A stretch of DNA of 64,000 bases from Cordylochernes scorpioides (Eukaryota > Arthropoda > Arachnida > Pseudoscorpiones > Chernetidae). Below the pieces are notes generated by a model that made no database searches, was not told the DNA's origin, and saw only the letters and a program-made list of their open reading frames with translations. Location: the NCBI GenBank assembly GCA_030710605.1, contig CP092877.1:42950406-43014405 (forward strand). Direction: 5' to 3'. Below, one piece after another: positions 9,237 to 20,669 of the stretch (position 1 is the stretch's first letter; each line of letters starts with the position of its first letter). The position numbers were made by a program, and so were the translations under genes.

Positions 9237-9900
9237 AATACAGTATATTGGATATACTATCTTGAATTTCATTATTTCATAACTCACATTTTAAGCAGCA
9301 GTATTTATTCTATATATATACTGACCGGTTATTGTAGGGACAATAGAGCCATAGTATCATTTTTACAGAAAAATAATTTTTAATTATTTTAAGATTTCTC
9401 TTTCTTCATAACTAAGCAACGTATTCAAATATCAAAAATTTGATTTCACCGTGCCACTCCTGGATAGTGTTAACATCAGTAAAATTATATTAAATCAATG
9501 CTCTTTTCATGACGTCTTCTGAATACCTTTTGCATATATGTTAAGATTCTGAATTTATTTGCATATCAACAGAATTCTTATGTAAATATATGTACAAAAT
9601 GAAGCAATTTAAGTTTACCTGAATTTTCGACGTGTAGATGCCAGAGCTGTTTCTATCTCTCAAACACGATACGACATATATACTTGGTTGATATGGTTTG
9701 AGAAATTTTAAAGTTTGTCAAATTATTAATTTGCTTATATTGAAAATTAAAATAAATAATTAATAACACTCTTCTGATTTTACCTAAATATCTCAGTTCA
9801 TTCCGGAATTTTTTTCCATTTGGAATTCCTTACCATTTTCGTCCAAATTTTTACAACGCACAATTCATTACAAATCATGGTAATTTTAGACAATTTCTGA
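9237..9900. other. Nothing recognised
   Basis: AT-rich, with no coding frame, inverted repeat or RNA gene that I can support. Confidence 0.5.
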
Positions 9901-9914
9901 CGAAAATCGGGGCA

Positions 9915-10105
9915 TCAGATATCCTAGCTGCTTCTGTATAAATGAAAACCAAGACTCAATGCATTTATTGATAGAATGTCCAATCTTTCACAGTTACAGA
10001 AGTAATCATTTTTATCCCATCGAAGAAATGTGCGAATTTGTATATAACAAAGACACTTATGTAAAATTCAATAATTTTTGTAAATTCATTTTGGGATCTG
10101 TTTGA
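9915..10105 (+). pseudogene. LINE ORF2 C-terminal fragment
   Basis: An open frame from about 9929 to TGA at 10103-10105 reads CFCINENQDSMHLLIECPIF and then a tail ending KFNNFCKFILGSV. The C-X-C...HX4C arrangement is the terminal knuckle of Jockey/R1-type LINE ORF2. The 5' side is truncated. Confidence 0.7.
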
Positions 10106-11180
10106 GAATACCAACCTTTCAGTTTTAATTTTGTTTTTTTGTCTTGTTTATTGAATTGTATCTAAAATGAATTGAATATAAATTGCTAAAATGTATTTAG
10201 GCGCCAGTATCCCAAGCTCCGCGTCCGATATGTCAAATAAATATCTCAGTTGATATTAATAAATAATTATAATTTTATTGAGAGAGAGATTTCGAGAAAA
10301 ATTTCACTTTCCAAGTCAAATGATTTTTTAATATGAACAAATGATCATTTCTATGAATCTCAATATTGCCACATGGAAAATTAGGGAAGACAAACTTCAG
10401 GATGATACAGCAATGTATTTAAGGCAAGAACAAACTATGAATGATAAACAAAAGATAAGCAACGAGGGAAGTTTACAGAGTAGTAAAATATAAACATAAA
10501 AAATGATATTCTGTTAATAAAATAATACATACTTTGCTACAAAAAATATTTCCGAATATTTATTAAATTAGATTAAAATTTATATTTTTATATATCTCTG
10601 ATATATTTTATACGTTCGTCGAATAATTTAAAAAGTATGCTCGTCACCTTTTCCGTGATTGGAACATGATCAATGCTGGATTAAATATGAATAGAAATTT
10701 TGTAAAAATGATTGATCAACTCACTTGTTTCTTCGATTATTTCAGACTTTGCAGTTTATTTTGATCATTCGTTTTCCTTTTTATTATTTATTTATTTCCT
10801 CTCAAATTTACAGTGTACCATTCGAGCATAAAGCTCACGAGTCACTTTGTCGTGGATGTTATGCATCAAGAATTTCTAAAAAATGGCCTTCAGAACTGAC
10901 TGAATTATTATTTGATAAATTAAAAATTATTTATATTCACCATATTAACTATTTTTCTCCCTCTATTTTTATTAATATATAAAAATTATAAACAATTGAT
11001 ACTTATTCGAAATATAGCATACCTTGTACAATTCATGTCGAATATAAAGGTTCCAGGCTTTTCGATGCCTAGACCTGATTTTCTCAGGTTAAAACATTTT
11101 ATAATAGTCCATGTGTGTGAAAGATGTGTCAAACAATTACATTAATCATAAGGCAATAACAAGCCATCTATATATAAGAA
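10106..11180. other. Nothing recognised
   Basis: AT-rich stretch. An 85-codon plus frame at 10725-10982 has no recognisable domain and AT-driven composition, so it is not called. Confidence 0.45.
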
Positions 11181-11184
11181 GTGA

Positions 11185-11520
11185 AATCATTAAAGCACGA
11201 ATGTTTCTTTTACACATAACACCAAACTATACTGTCCGTACTGCGATGAAAAAAAATAGTGTGGGAGGGCTTGACTTATCAGCAGTGAACCCTCCCAGCG
11301 GTTTCACCAATTTAATCTACCAGACCGCTTCTTAAAGCTCTAATACTGTATTGGATCATTCTGCTTTTACATGCTATACTGAAGGGTAGAATCTTAGATA
11401 TGGTATTAAAAAAAAACAATGGGCATAAGCTTTTAGGACAGTAGATTTTTTTTAATATTTGCATTGAGCATTGCTCTTCTACAAACAATAAGACTGTCCT
11501 AACTATGACTTTATGTAACA
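11185..11520. repeat. GGGAGGGCTTGG fold-back family, diverged copy
   Basis: Contains GCACGAATGTTTCTTTTACA, ACTGTCCGTACTGCGATG, GGGAGGGCTTGACTTATCAG and CCTCCCAGCGGTTTCACC, followed by CAGACCGCTTCTTAAAGCTC and further shared sequence. Other copies: 38255-38500, 40430-40715, 46345-46770 (both arms) and 53083-53352 (both arms). Confidence 0.7.
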
Positions 11521-11639
11521 GCATTGTCCATGGACTTTGCAAATTCCTAGATGGGCTGGAAAACTTTCATTAAGAGATTCCCGAAGCTATGTCTTGGTTC
11601 AACGCGCTTCTATTGATTTTGTCGATAGACTTGGTGCGG

Positions 11640-12048
11640 TCAATGGTGCTGGTCCCAAGCCCGGATCAAAAAGGAGGATGGGGAGCAGTAACAAGCTCGC
11701 TTAAAAATCTGCGCTCAGCTGGCCTGGCTGATAGTACCCTGTAAGGGCTCCTGATTAAGAATACAGGATTAACAGCGTCTGTACTCCATGTTAGGAGTGG
11801 CTGCACATGGCGTCTGTTCCTCGTATAAGAGGCGGCCATTTCATATTAGAGCTAAGTCGGCCTGCCACTGAGTAGTGCTTCCAGTCTTGAAGACAAAAGC
11901 AGACGCATTCTACTTCACCCAGTCATGATGGTTGTCAAATCTTTGATGAGCTCTACTCATCTCCAGCAGAGACTATCAACAAGCTCTACAAGCTTGATAC
12001 CTTAATATGATTGAGTGGAGATAAGAAAGAAGAAGAAGAGGATAATGA
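11640..12048 (+). repeat. Dispersed repeat A, full copy
   Basis: Runs from GGTCCCAAGCCCGGATC through TGATAGTACCCTGTAAGGGC and TGCCACTGAGTAGTGCT to AATATGATTGAGTGGAGATA and a tail of AAGAAG units. About 400 bp, it is the most complete plus-strand copy. It is retroposon-like, with a fixed 3' end and a simple-sequence tail. Confidence 0.7.
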
Positions 12049-12480
12049 TGTTCTCATCTATTTTAAGACGTTAAATTCTAAGATAACAATAGTTGTTTCA
12101 GACAAAATTCCTTCGCTCAAAAATATACGTCCAAAGCACTCAAGGTAATGATAGTTTTATGGAGAAAGGAAGATGTACTCCAATAATTATTCAAAGATCA
12201 GTGTAACTCATCTACGGCGAAGCAATAATCTTACACTTATAAGTGTATTAGAGCTGTCAAAGAGGAGCATGTGAAGGAGCCATTCACGCTGAAAAATAGG
12301 ATGAAAAGACTTATGGAGATTGTCTGCATTCAAGGCCAAGATTTTTCTTTGATTCCAGAGTGTAATATAGTTGTAATTTGAAACAAAACTGAAATTTTAT
12401 ATTTTTATTTTTGGTCAAAAATAATATTTTCATTTTTCATCGAATATTTTTCTTTAAACAGGTTCATGGTTCAGCTATTC
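12049..12480. other. Nothing recognised
   Basis: AT-rich, with no supported feature. Confidence 0.45.
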
Positions 12481-12489
12481 TCTCTTTTC

Positions 12490-12800
12490 ACTACCCACCC
12501 GGCCTCTGACCGAGACTGCTGCATTGCCTGTGGGTCCTGTCGCTAGCCCATAGGTACTGGTGCTGCTCTGCTATCAGACCTATTAACTGGGAAGTCCTTA
12601 ATCACCTACAGCGATCTCAGGAACTACAGAGACGGATCTTCGGGTCTGACCTTCATGACTTTGATATCGCATTAACATCTTCGGCCAAATCAAGAATCTA
12701 CAGGTTCTTCATGACCCTGGAAATTATCCGTGAGGACCCTCTGATTGCTTGGATTCTTCATCTTTGGGAGATATTCCTCAATGTAACTTAATTGTATATT
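12490..12800 (+). pseudogene. LINE C-terminal fragment
   Basis: The frames SDRDCCIACGS and LAHRYWCCSAIRPINWEVLN followed by KSRIYRFFMTLEIIREDPL resemble the terminal part of arthropod LINE ORF2 proteins (knuckle, then a short helical tail). Frames switch and stops occur, so it is a decayed fragment. A polyA-type signal AATAAA lies at about 12897. Confidence 0.55.
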
Positions 12801-13810
12801 TTCCCCTATCTTTATCATCATTATTTTACTGATCACAGTGCCAGTACTGTACTTAGAATAGTATTTTTTCTCTCCCATCATTGACTTGTATGATCAATAA
12901 AATGTTTTCAATCTCTCTCTTCTCACTGTATATGAGCTGGTTCATCGTGTGTGGACGCCATCTTGTCTTCGACACAATCTGATCGACATGACGTGTCTTA
13001 CAGCGATTTGACCACTTGGCAGTTTCAACATATATCTCTCTCAAATTCGGTCAAAATTCTGGCAGTATTATCACTCCGTACTTTTGATAACGTGATCAGG
13101 TTCTGATTGATTTAATAGATCTTTTATTGGATCACCAAAAACTGGGTCACCTTCAATGGATCACCAAAATTGGATCACCTTCAATAGATTACCAAAAACT
13201 TCCTGCGTCGCTACCGATCATTCAGTCATGCGAATTAGTACCAAACTGGAATAAAATTGCATATTCTACTTTATTCAACATATTTACATAATATAGCGTT
13301 TGTAGCTTGCTTCCTTTTAGATTTTAAAATTTCATCGCCCGTAAATTTATATCATTATTACTATCAAGTTGATTTGCAAATTCCAGAATGACTCTTGCCA
13401 GGCCTTACTCTAGTTTCTGTCAAAGTTTCATTCAAATATGTCAAATATGGGTAAACATGCGTTGAACAAACATACCAACAAACATTTCTATAGATATCAG
13501 AAACAAATAGGTGTACGTTAATTATAGACAGACAGGTAATTGAACAATTAACTTAGTTTTATTACAAATAAATCAACATTTGGAAAGACTGTGTCCAAGG
13601 GACATAAAACAACAAAAGGACTATATAGATATGTACATCTAGTTGGTTAACTTTTTGGATCCGTTGATCATGGAGGTGTGCTGGAGATATTTTTGTGGAT
13701 CGTTGGGTTTCGTGGCATAGTCCAGGAACTGGCTGATTAGCCGGACTGCAGTCCATGGAGCCAATCTGGACACACGCTATCATGGAAGGTCCTGGGACTT
13801 CTCATAGAAT
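12801..13810. other. Nothing recognised
   Basis: Short open frames on minus (60-70 codons) lack known motifs. An imperfect local repeat GGATCACC...AAAACT occurs around 13129-13200. Confidence 0.45.
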
Positions 13811-14190
13811 ACATAGATATCTATAGAAGCATAGAGCGCCTCTCCCGTCAAAATAAACGTCAAAACATGACGCCATCTATTGACCATCGCCGCAAACTAG
13901 TGACCTCGGGTCGGTGACAAAGCCACAACACCAGCTTTGGCAAACTGAGAAGCGTTCACCTAGAGACCATGGTTTCGGGCTAATGGCCCTCGTCAGCCAA
14001 GGGCGGACTTTATTCCATGAGATCCACACGGGATCTAATGGAATCTTCACAATCTGCCAAAGAGGTGTTTTGCTGGCAAGGTGGTTGGGCCAATCGTCAG
14101 GTTTTGACGTTTATTTTGACGGGAAAGGCGACCTATGTTTCTATGGATCAATTACCTACCGGCAAATTTTCCATCTACATAGATATCTGT
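13811..14190. mobile_element. Fold-back element carrying a hammerhead core
   Basis: The left side (ATAGATATCTATAGAAGCAT, CCCGTCAAAATAAACGTCAA) is the imperfect complement of the right side (TTTGACGTTTATTTTGACGG, TATGTTTCTATGGATC, ATAGATATCTG). Arms are about 80-100 bp and enclose about 200 bp with a hammerhead-type core on minus. The sequence around the core is related to 37900-38040. The motif CGCCATCTA lies at 13871-13879. The open frames across it are incidental. Confidence 0.75.
13959..14002 (-). ncRNA. Hammerhead ribozyme, type I, core intact
   Basis: Minus strand, in order: stem I strand CCTTGG (13997-14002) and core CTGACGA (13990-13996; position 7 is free in the consensus). Stem II is GGGC/GCCC around CATTA. 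GAAA follows, then a self-complementary ACCATGGT in the stem III position, C as the cleavage-site base, and TCTAGG (13959-13964), which pairs with CCTTGG at five of six positions counting a wobble. All invariant core bases are present. Very short palindromic stem III helices are known from transposon-borne hammerheads that may act as dimers. Activity is inferred, not shown. Confidence 0.75.
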
Positions 14191-14369
14191 TTTGATATAG
14201 TATTGCCACTCTGGTTGCTTGAATTTAACTTGGAGGTCTTTAAAGGATCAAGAATTCTCTTAGGCTTGCCATTCCAATCATATCATTATTGATAGCAGTG
14301 ATGCAATAAAAATGTATTTTTATCGCGGGAATTCATTTCATTTCAAAGAATGGTAAAAAAGATAAACTC

Positions 14370-14735
14370 CGTCTTTGCCAGTCTCAAGCCCGGATGAAAA
14401 AGAAGAAGAGGGAGCAGTAACAAGCTCACTAAAAAACTTGGGCTCAGCTGGCCCGGCTGATAGTACCCTGTAAGGGCTCCTGATCCAGAGATACAGTATG
14501 AGCAGCGTTTGTACTCCATGTTAGGAGTGGCTGCACATGGCGTATGTTCCTCATGTCAGAGGCGGCCATTTCTTTTGGAGCTAAATCAGCCTGCCACTGA
14601 GTAGTGCTCCCAGTCTTAATGACAAAGGCAGACGCATTCTACTTCACACAATCATGTGCAGGGACCGTCAAAAGTCTCAAGATCTACAGGCTTTATACCT
14701 TAATATGATTGAGAGGAGATAAGAAAGAAGAAAGA
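14370..14735 (+). repeat. Dispersed repeat A, copy
   Basis: Starts at CTCCGTCTTTGCCAGTC and ends at ACCTTAATATGATTGAGAGG with an AAGAAAGAAGAAAG tail. Same order of blocks as 11640-12048. Confidence 0.7.
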
Positions 14736-15004
14736 GTTAAAAATGTATATAGAAGAAATGCATTTTTATTATTGATACACTATTGATATGCCAAGGTTTT
14801 GCTATATTCTCTTCATCAGCGCTGAGGTGGCTCTTTGAGTTCAAGAAAATCTTCTATTTGAGCTTGACACATTTAAGATCTGAATTCATCAAACAACCTT
14901 TTTAATGAGTTTTGAAAACAATCCCCCAAAGTAAACCTTTGACTGATAATGGCATCCTTTGTGGTAATATTTCTTACCTTCTTTCATCATCATAAACATC
15001 AAAC

Positions 15005-15185
15005 GTAAAGTTAGTAACGTTAAAGCTGTACATCGTATTAAGGCCACTAACTATATTATAACAATTATCTAATCAATAACTATTACAATCACCTTCACTT
15101 CAGTCTCTTTCCAGCACAGAAAGTTACTGCTTCCATTTACAAAAGATGTTTGTAGCTTGCAGAGTTTGCATAGAGCGAATGTGAT
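15005..15185. repeat. Direct repeat, left copy (partner 17705-17880)
   Basis: Shares with 17705-17880 a run of matching blocks, including ATAACAATTATCTAATCAAT, TCACCTTCACTTCAGTCTCT and CAGCACAGAAAG, with mismatches scattered through about 170 bp. The two copies flank the LINE at 15.3-17.2 kb. They could be pLTR-like repeats or an older duplication. Confidence 0.65.
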
Positions 15186-15326
15186 GCGCAGGAGCAAGGC
15201 AAATACATTTTTGCTAGAGATGTTTAGCGACTCTCTCTCTGTTCCAAAATAATTTTATTAGGTACCACTCAAAAGTAGCAACATATCTTATTTTATTACA
15301 GTGAAAATATGAACAGGTTTTTCCTA

Positions 15327-17225
15327 CCGAGGTTTTGCACTGATTAGCAATGTATCAAAGCTTTTCACTTCAATCTTAAGATCAAGACTGGAGGAATGGG
15401 TCGAGGGAAGAAGGGTTATACCGGAAAACCAAGCGGGATTTAGAAAAGGAAGATCATGTATTGACCACATATTTACACTAACTACTTTAAACCAACTATC
15501 ATTAAGAAAAAAGAGGGGGAAAACTATATGTCTTTTTTGTCGATCTAAGGAAGGCATTTGATACTGTACCTCACTCAATACTTTGGAAAAAACTTTACAA
15601 CCTAGGCATAAGTTACCAATTCATAAGTACGATCAGAAGTTACTACGAACAAGCAACTATAGCTATCAGATGGAAGGGATCATTTACGGAAAGTATTAAG
15701 ATAAACTCGGGAGTCCTCCAGGGAGAACCACTTTCCCCACTGCTCTTTATATTATTTATCACGGACTTAATCGAAATATATAATAATTCAGACCTGTCGA
15801 GTGTAAATTTGCCAGAATTTGGAGATATCCATTTATTGCTGTACGCCGACGACATAGCAATTATAGGTGAGTCCAGGATGAACCTCCAAAAGAAGATCAA
15901 AATACTGAAAGAATATCTAGATGAGAACTTAATGACACTAAATGAGTCCAAGTCAAAGATTATGGTGTTCCGTAATGGAGGTAAACCCTCAAATAAGGAT
16001 ATCTATCTGGAATGATAAACCCATAACAATAACTTCAAGATATACATACTTGGGATTCCCTCTGACACCAACAATAACAACTACTCACCCGGCAAATTAC
16101 TTTAGAGGAAAAGCGCTTACAGCAATTAACGCCACACACCCAATATTAATAAAATCAAAAGCAAAGTCAATAAATTTATCAATCAAACTCTTTGATACAA
16201 TAGTGAGAGCTGTCCTGATGTATGCCGCTCCATTGTGGGCAACAGAGCATAAAGACTAACTGGACAGTATACAAGACATATTTATCCGTAGGTTCCTGAA
16301 TCTGCTCAGATATACTCCAGGCTACATAATCAGATTAGAAACCGGTCGTATCTCATTGAGTGTAACAGCTTTAAATTAACCCTGAAGTATTGGCTGCGGG
16401 TGTTGAATATGAGCAGTGACAGATTGCCGCGTATATGTTTTAATAGAACACGGGAACTGTCTAATGCTTCGGGCACACCCATCGGTTTCATTAAAAAGCT
16501 CACCAATCTGCTTAACAATAATGGATCCCCTGCACTTGTTTCCTGTGATGATCCTGAAACGCTGAGGAGCGCGATTACAGGGCTCTTAAAAACAGCGGCA
16601 GACCAATCTATACAAAACGACCTTACAAGAATGGATAAATCTAAGCTATACTCTCACTACAAAGACATTCACATATCTTTCATGACTGAGGGATACCTTT
16701 TAGGGGATTTTCCTTTCCCGGTTGTAAGACTACTCGCACAAGTTAGAATACTTTCAAGTTTTTTTAGAGAAAACCACACCAAGATGCTCTGCGGTGAGAA
16801 CCCGATCTGTGCCTTCTGTAATTCAAAACTAAAAAATGAAATCACTCACTATATTTTTTATTGCTCTGCTCTGAAAGAAGAAAGAAGAACCCTTATGCTC
16901 AAAACTGGACAACTCTGTGCTTCACTTCCATCAATAATTGACAATATGACCCAGAATGAGTATATTGCTACGGCGTTTTATGGTTTCCACAAGTCCATAT
17001 CTCAGAAGAAGTCCAAGTGACACTCACTCCTCACTTTCTTACTGCTACTCTTTTTGTGTTGTTTTTCTTGCTTCCCTCTTTCTCTTTCTTGTTTTTTTTC
17101 TTTTTCTTCTGTCTATATCGTTATTTCCTCTGTCTCACTGCTTTGTTCTTATGCACACCTCTGGTGAATCCTGTATAGGGTCAGTGACCCTAAATAAAGG
17201 CTTTTTGTTGTTGTTGTTGTTGAAC
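15327..17225 (+). pseudogene. LINE reverse transcriptase and C-terminus, 5' truncated
   Basis: It opens inside RT at YRGFALISNVSKLFTSIL. It then shows RRVIPENQAGFRKGRSC, VDLRKAFDTVPHSILWKKL (frameshift near 15530), GVLQGEPLSPLLFILF, the catalytic YADD in LLLYADDIAII (15838-15860) and a C-terminal 206-residue frame (16400-17020) with the knuckle CAFCNSKLKNEITHYIFYC. The copy is broken by at least four frameshifts or stops. The 3' end is a short UTR with AATAAA near 17194 and a (TTG)n tail at 17203-17222. The endonuclease is absent, as expected for 5' truncation. Clade is uncertain (CR1/Jockey-like); confident as a non-LTR element. Confidence 0.88.
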
Positions 17226-17244
17226 AGGTTTTTCACAGAAAAAG

Positions 17245-17315
17245 TGTACAATACGGGATTCGATCCCAGTTAATGGCTGTCGGGAATCGAGGATTTCAAC
17301 CACTTGTCTACCGAT
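17245..17315 (-). repeat. tRNA-like SINE head
   Basis: On minus, a tRNA-like segment ends in a box-B-type GGGATCGAATCCCG, preceded by GTAGACAAGTGGTTGAAATC, a box-A-like stretch. Similar heads occur at 36815-37125, 40765-40865, 47030-47105, 50655-50840 and 56572-56890. Confidence 0.55.
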
Positions 17316-17319
17316 TATT

Positions 17320-17700
17320 TCTCTTTCTCTCTCGATATTATAGATCTACCGTTTTTTCTTCTTCTAAGCAATGTTATATATCCTGTGGAATGTGGTCAAC
17401 ATTACCCACGGATAATCTTAGTAGATGCTATTAGATTCATTTATGACTTAGAGTGGTATCTCTTCACTCTAGGTATGGAGAGTGCCAGTAAAATATCAAC
17501 GTTTTAAGAAGGGTTAAAAGAATAATTTTTGCAGTATCATGGACAATTGACAATTAAAACACATTTATTGACAACTCAGACAATATTTACAAAATAAGGA
17601 AGCGATCACAAAAATAATTAGAGAAAATAAAAAGATAGCGAAAAGCGTGTTTGCACCAGGGACATCAGGTTCTAAACCTTTCGCAGCTAGGCTATTTTAC
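17320..17700. other. Nothing recognised
   Basis: AT-rich, with no supported feature. Confidence 0.4.
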
Positions 17701-17704
17701 CTAT

Positions 17705-17880
17705 TATATAATTAGTAACATTAAAGCTTTACATCGTGGTAATGCAACTACTAGTATGTTATAACAATTATCTAATCAATAACTATTACAATCACCTTCA
17801 CTTCAGTCTCTTGCCAGCACAGAAAGCTACTGCTTCCATCTACTAAAGATGTTTGTGGCGTGTTGAGTTTGTATCATGGA
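17705..17880. repeat. Direct repeat, right copy (partner 15005-15185)
   Basis: See the left copy. Here the block ends ACTAAAGATGTTTGTGGCG. The hammerhead module begins about 260 bp further on. Confidence 0.65.
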
Positions 17881-18144
17881 GTTCGTAGGTAAATGCACTA
17901 CGGGGAATGGTTTAAAATAGACTTACGCAGAAAGAGAGAGGAAAGATTTGACTCTGCCAGGTACTGTAAGCAGGGCCTCTCCACGCCTGATGCCGTCCAC
18001 AATGGCCTCAGCTGCGACTTCAACTTCAAGTACTGGCAACAGGGAAGGGAACCTGGGACACACGATACTTAGTCCACAGAGAGAACAGTATAGAACTCTG
18101 TGAAAAAATAGCACAAATGTGACATTGTACTGGTATAAGCTTCA

Positions 18145-18540
18145 TATATTAAGAAAAAGGCATCTCCTTATCGTGCAACTAAAAGTTGCTGGTTCTCGTT
18201 ACGAGAATAGTTGATATTTATTCCCTTAGATGGCGAAAGCCATCAACAACTTTCAGTTGCACGATAAGAAGATGCCTTTTTTTTTAATATATAGAACTCT
18301 ATATATAAGTATAGGTACAGCTTGCACCACGCTGATGAGGGCCAACAGCCCGAAACGCGTCCGTGGTTAGCTTTTCTTGATTAATCAAGAATGGGTATTT
18401 GGCCAATTCTGGAATAATTAAAAATCGACAAGAATAGTTGATATTTATTCCGATAGATGGCGCAAGCCATCAGCAACTTTCAGTTGCACGATAAGGAGAT
18501 GCTTTTTTCTTAATATAGAACTCTGTTGGAAAATTTATTA
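18145..18540 (+). mobile_element. Hammerhead module, Penelope pLTR-like
   Basis: A motif ending TTGCACGATAAGGAGATGC (18484-18506) is present also at 18247-18271 in direct orientation and at 18158-18180 in inverted orientation. The two direct copies are each preceded by GATATTTATTCC and AGATGGCG, giving a unit of about 220 bp repeated around a hammerhead. A minus-strand PLE endonuclease lies about 360 bp downstream. Penelope-like elements are known to carry hammerheads in their pLTRs, which may be direct or inverted. A further short relic of the 3' motif is at 20452-20485. Confidence 0.7.
18327..18366 (+). ncRNA. Hammerhead ribozyme, type I, complete core
   Basis: Stem I strand CCACG is at 18327-18331, core CTGATGA at 18332-18338. 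Stem II GGGC (18339-18342) pairs with GCCC (18348-18351) around CAACA. GAAA is at 18352-18355, then CGCGT with C18361 as the predicted cleavage-site base, and CGTGG (18362-18366) perfectly pairing the first strand. Stem I can extend by an A-T pair and, past a small internal loop, by AGCT/AGCT, giving the loop interactions natural hammerheads use. Stem III (ACGCGT) is a palindrome with no proper loop, as in minimal hammerheads thought to act as dimers. Every invariant base is present. Confidence 0.88.
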
Positions 18541-18895
18541 CAATTAGCAAAGATATATAAATCTCTCTTCATTGAAACTGTAACGTTAACGGCCACATTA
18601 GAGTTATCAAAAGTTCACAAGTCCTAAATATGACAATTCAACTCCGACAAATAACTGCTCACATTATTCCTCAAAGAGATGAAATTCTTTTATAAAACCA
18701 GTGCCAAATAGCAACTATATCATCATGTCAAAATATATGATAGATAGGCAAAAAAAACTGATTTACATAGTACAATTTAAAAAAACAATGGATTATTGGT
18801 TAGTGCTAATGCTCTATTGAGGTTATGTGATTACAGTATATAACAAATTGGGAAGACGGAGATTATATAGGTAGGAGGAATTATACTATGATATA
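18541..18895. other. Nothing recognised
   Basis: AT-rich linker between the hammerhead module and the Penelope-like endonuclease. Confidence 0.4.
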
Positions 18896-18899
18896 TGTC

Positions 18900-19485
18900 G
18901 GGCAAATCTATGGATCTATTGATACCTTCAAGTTTTTTAGTGAGTAAATCTTAGATACTAGGCGTTGGTGCTGGCTCTTTATATCCTTATAATGGGCTGA
19001 GGGTTCACTAATATTGAATGAATGTTGTGGATATGCTGGTATACGAGAGAACGCGGATCCTTTCTTTTAACAGATCTTTCTTGCTCGGTCATTCGGGTTC
19101 TCCCTGTCTCTCCCACATACGTAGCTTCACACTGCAGGCATGATATTGAATATATTACATTATTTTTGCTGAGGGAATCTGTAGGAGTGATGCTTTTGGT
19201 TATATTATGTCTTAGTCTGTCTGCGAGAGTTAGTGAATTAGAGAAATAGGTATTAATGCCATGTAATATTCGTGCTATGGCGGTGGATTTAGAAGAGAAG
19301 GGAATAATACAATTGGATAATACGGAGGAGGATTTCTTGTCGTGGGCGGATTGTAAAAATGCTTAAAAATGAAGGATGTCGGATAGCCAGCAGAATTAAA
19401 ATGTTTGGTTATATTACGTTTTTCTATTAATTGGAAAAGTGGAAGAGAACAGTGGCTGTGTATGCGCTTTGACATAGCCATCTTC
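18900..19485 (-). pseudogene. Penelope-like element, linker and GIY-YIG endonuclease
   Basis: On minus, a frame reads KHFNSAGYPTSFI, shifts, continues with SKSTAIARILHGINTYFSNS and RLRHNITKSITPTDSLSKNN, then enters VIYSISCLQCEATYVGETGR and SLVYQHIHNIH. The pair Y-I-x-C-x2-C followed by YVGETGR is the GIY-YIG-type nuclease of Penelope-like retroelements, and the preceding linker has their usual pattern. Frameshifts near 19310 and stops after 18980 show decay. The reverse transcriptase is not found upstream. The neighbouring hammerhead module probably belonged to this or a related element. Confidence 0.82.
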
Positions 19486-19489
19486 AAGC

Positions 19490-20440
19490 CATAGTAATTT
19501 CCAACAGGTCATCGCCTTCTCCAGTTAATTCCAGACAGCTCCGGATATCTCCAACCATCACCCGCTTCAACGCAACAAGCAGCCTTCTCCCATCCAGCCA
19601 TCTCCGGAAATCAACTAAAGTCAGAATCATCCTGTCCAAGGTACTTTGTATCTACCATTTTTTGCATTTTACCTCATTTTAACCTCGCCTATGCTTTTCA
19701 ATAGCTTTCAATCGCCTTTTTATTTATAAAGTAGAGGTTGCCTGTCCGGAGATAGTCTGGTGACATCTGCGGTGAGGAGAAGACGTGGCGACTTGCCTCC
19801 GGGCGTGTGGATGATCCTGCAAGACGATGCCAGGAGAGCCCAAAATCGGAGCGGCCTACAAAGCTGTATAGTCCAGGCTGTACTTGTACAGTGTGGAGCG
19901 GAAGGTTTCATAAGAGTGACACCCACGGCGCCAAGGATCCTTCTGACCGGGAGGTTGAAGGCAATGAAGTATCTTTAATTTGAAAATGTATTTATTTATA
20001 GTTATATACCCTTTTATTTTATTTTTTTTTAGGTATCAATTTTACCATAGCTGTTTTTGCTCTTTAAGTTGCACCACACCTTTTAATACTTTTAAACCTT
20101 ATTTTCCTTTATATAATTAGTTCCTATAATACATCTCATTCCATATTTTACTTTTAAAACATTTGCAATTAAGTTAAACCATTTGCACCTTGTCGTTTTT
20201 ATAATTCTATATGTAAAACAGTCGGCAAAGAAAACAACAACAAATTAATATATCTTTCTCTCATCATTAATCTATTAAAAAATAGCTAAACTTCAATGTT
20301 TCTCATATTTTCCAATTTTTCTTTTACAATTTGTTCCAAATTCCCTATTGCTTATCATATGTCCTTTATTACATCTAACTCATAGTATATAGGTTAACAT
20401 TGTTTCAATTTGCATTTTTACCTCCATTACACTTTCATAT
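19490..20440. other. Unclassified, partly related to a fold-back flank
   Basis: GTAGAGGTTGCCTGTCCGG (19732-19750) and GAAGTATCTTTAATTTG (19967-19983) resemble the flanks of the GACGTTTCG fold-back family, so 19730-19983 may be a diverged member with foreign content. The 72-codon frame inside has no recognisable domain. The rest is AT-rich with nothing seen. Confidence 0.4.
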
Positions 20441-20669
20441 GTGAAATAAACTTTCAGTTGCACGATAAGGAGATGCCTTTTTCTTACTTTCATATGTGTT
20501 GTATCTTTGCATATTTGTTCTTCTTCAATTTACATAGTTTTAATTGAACGTATTTGTGCTATAAATAGGACGGATGAATAAAGTTAGGCAGTCCAGCCTT
20601 AGGAATAGAGTATTATTGTTGCCTCAAACATTCTTTCGTGGCCCGGATCGACACGACAATATGTATCTA

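Noticed and set aside
19760..19978. 72-codon plus frame and its minus shadow
   Set aside because: No domain recognised and both strands open equally; lies between fold-back flank motifs.
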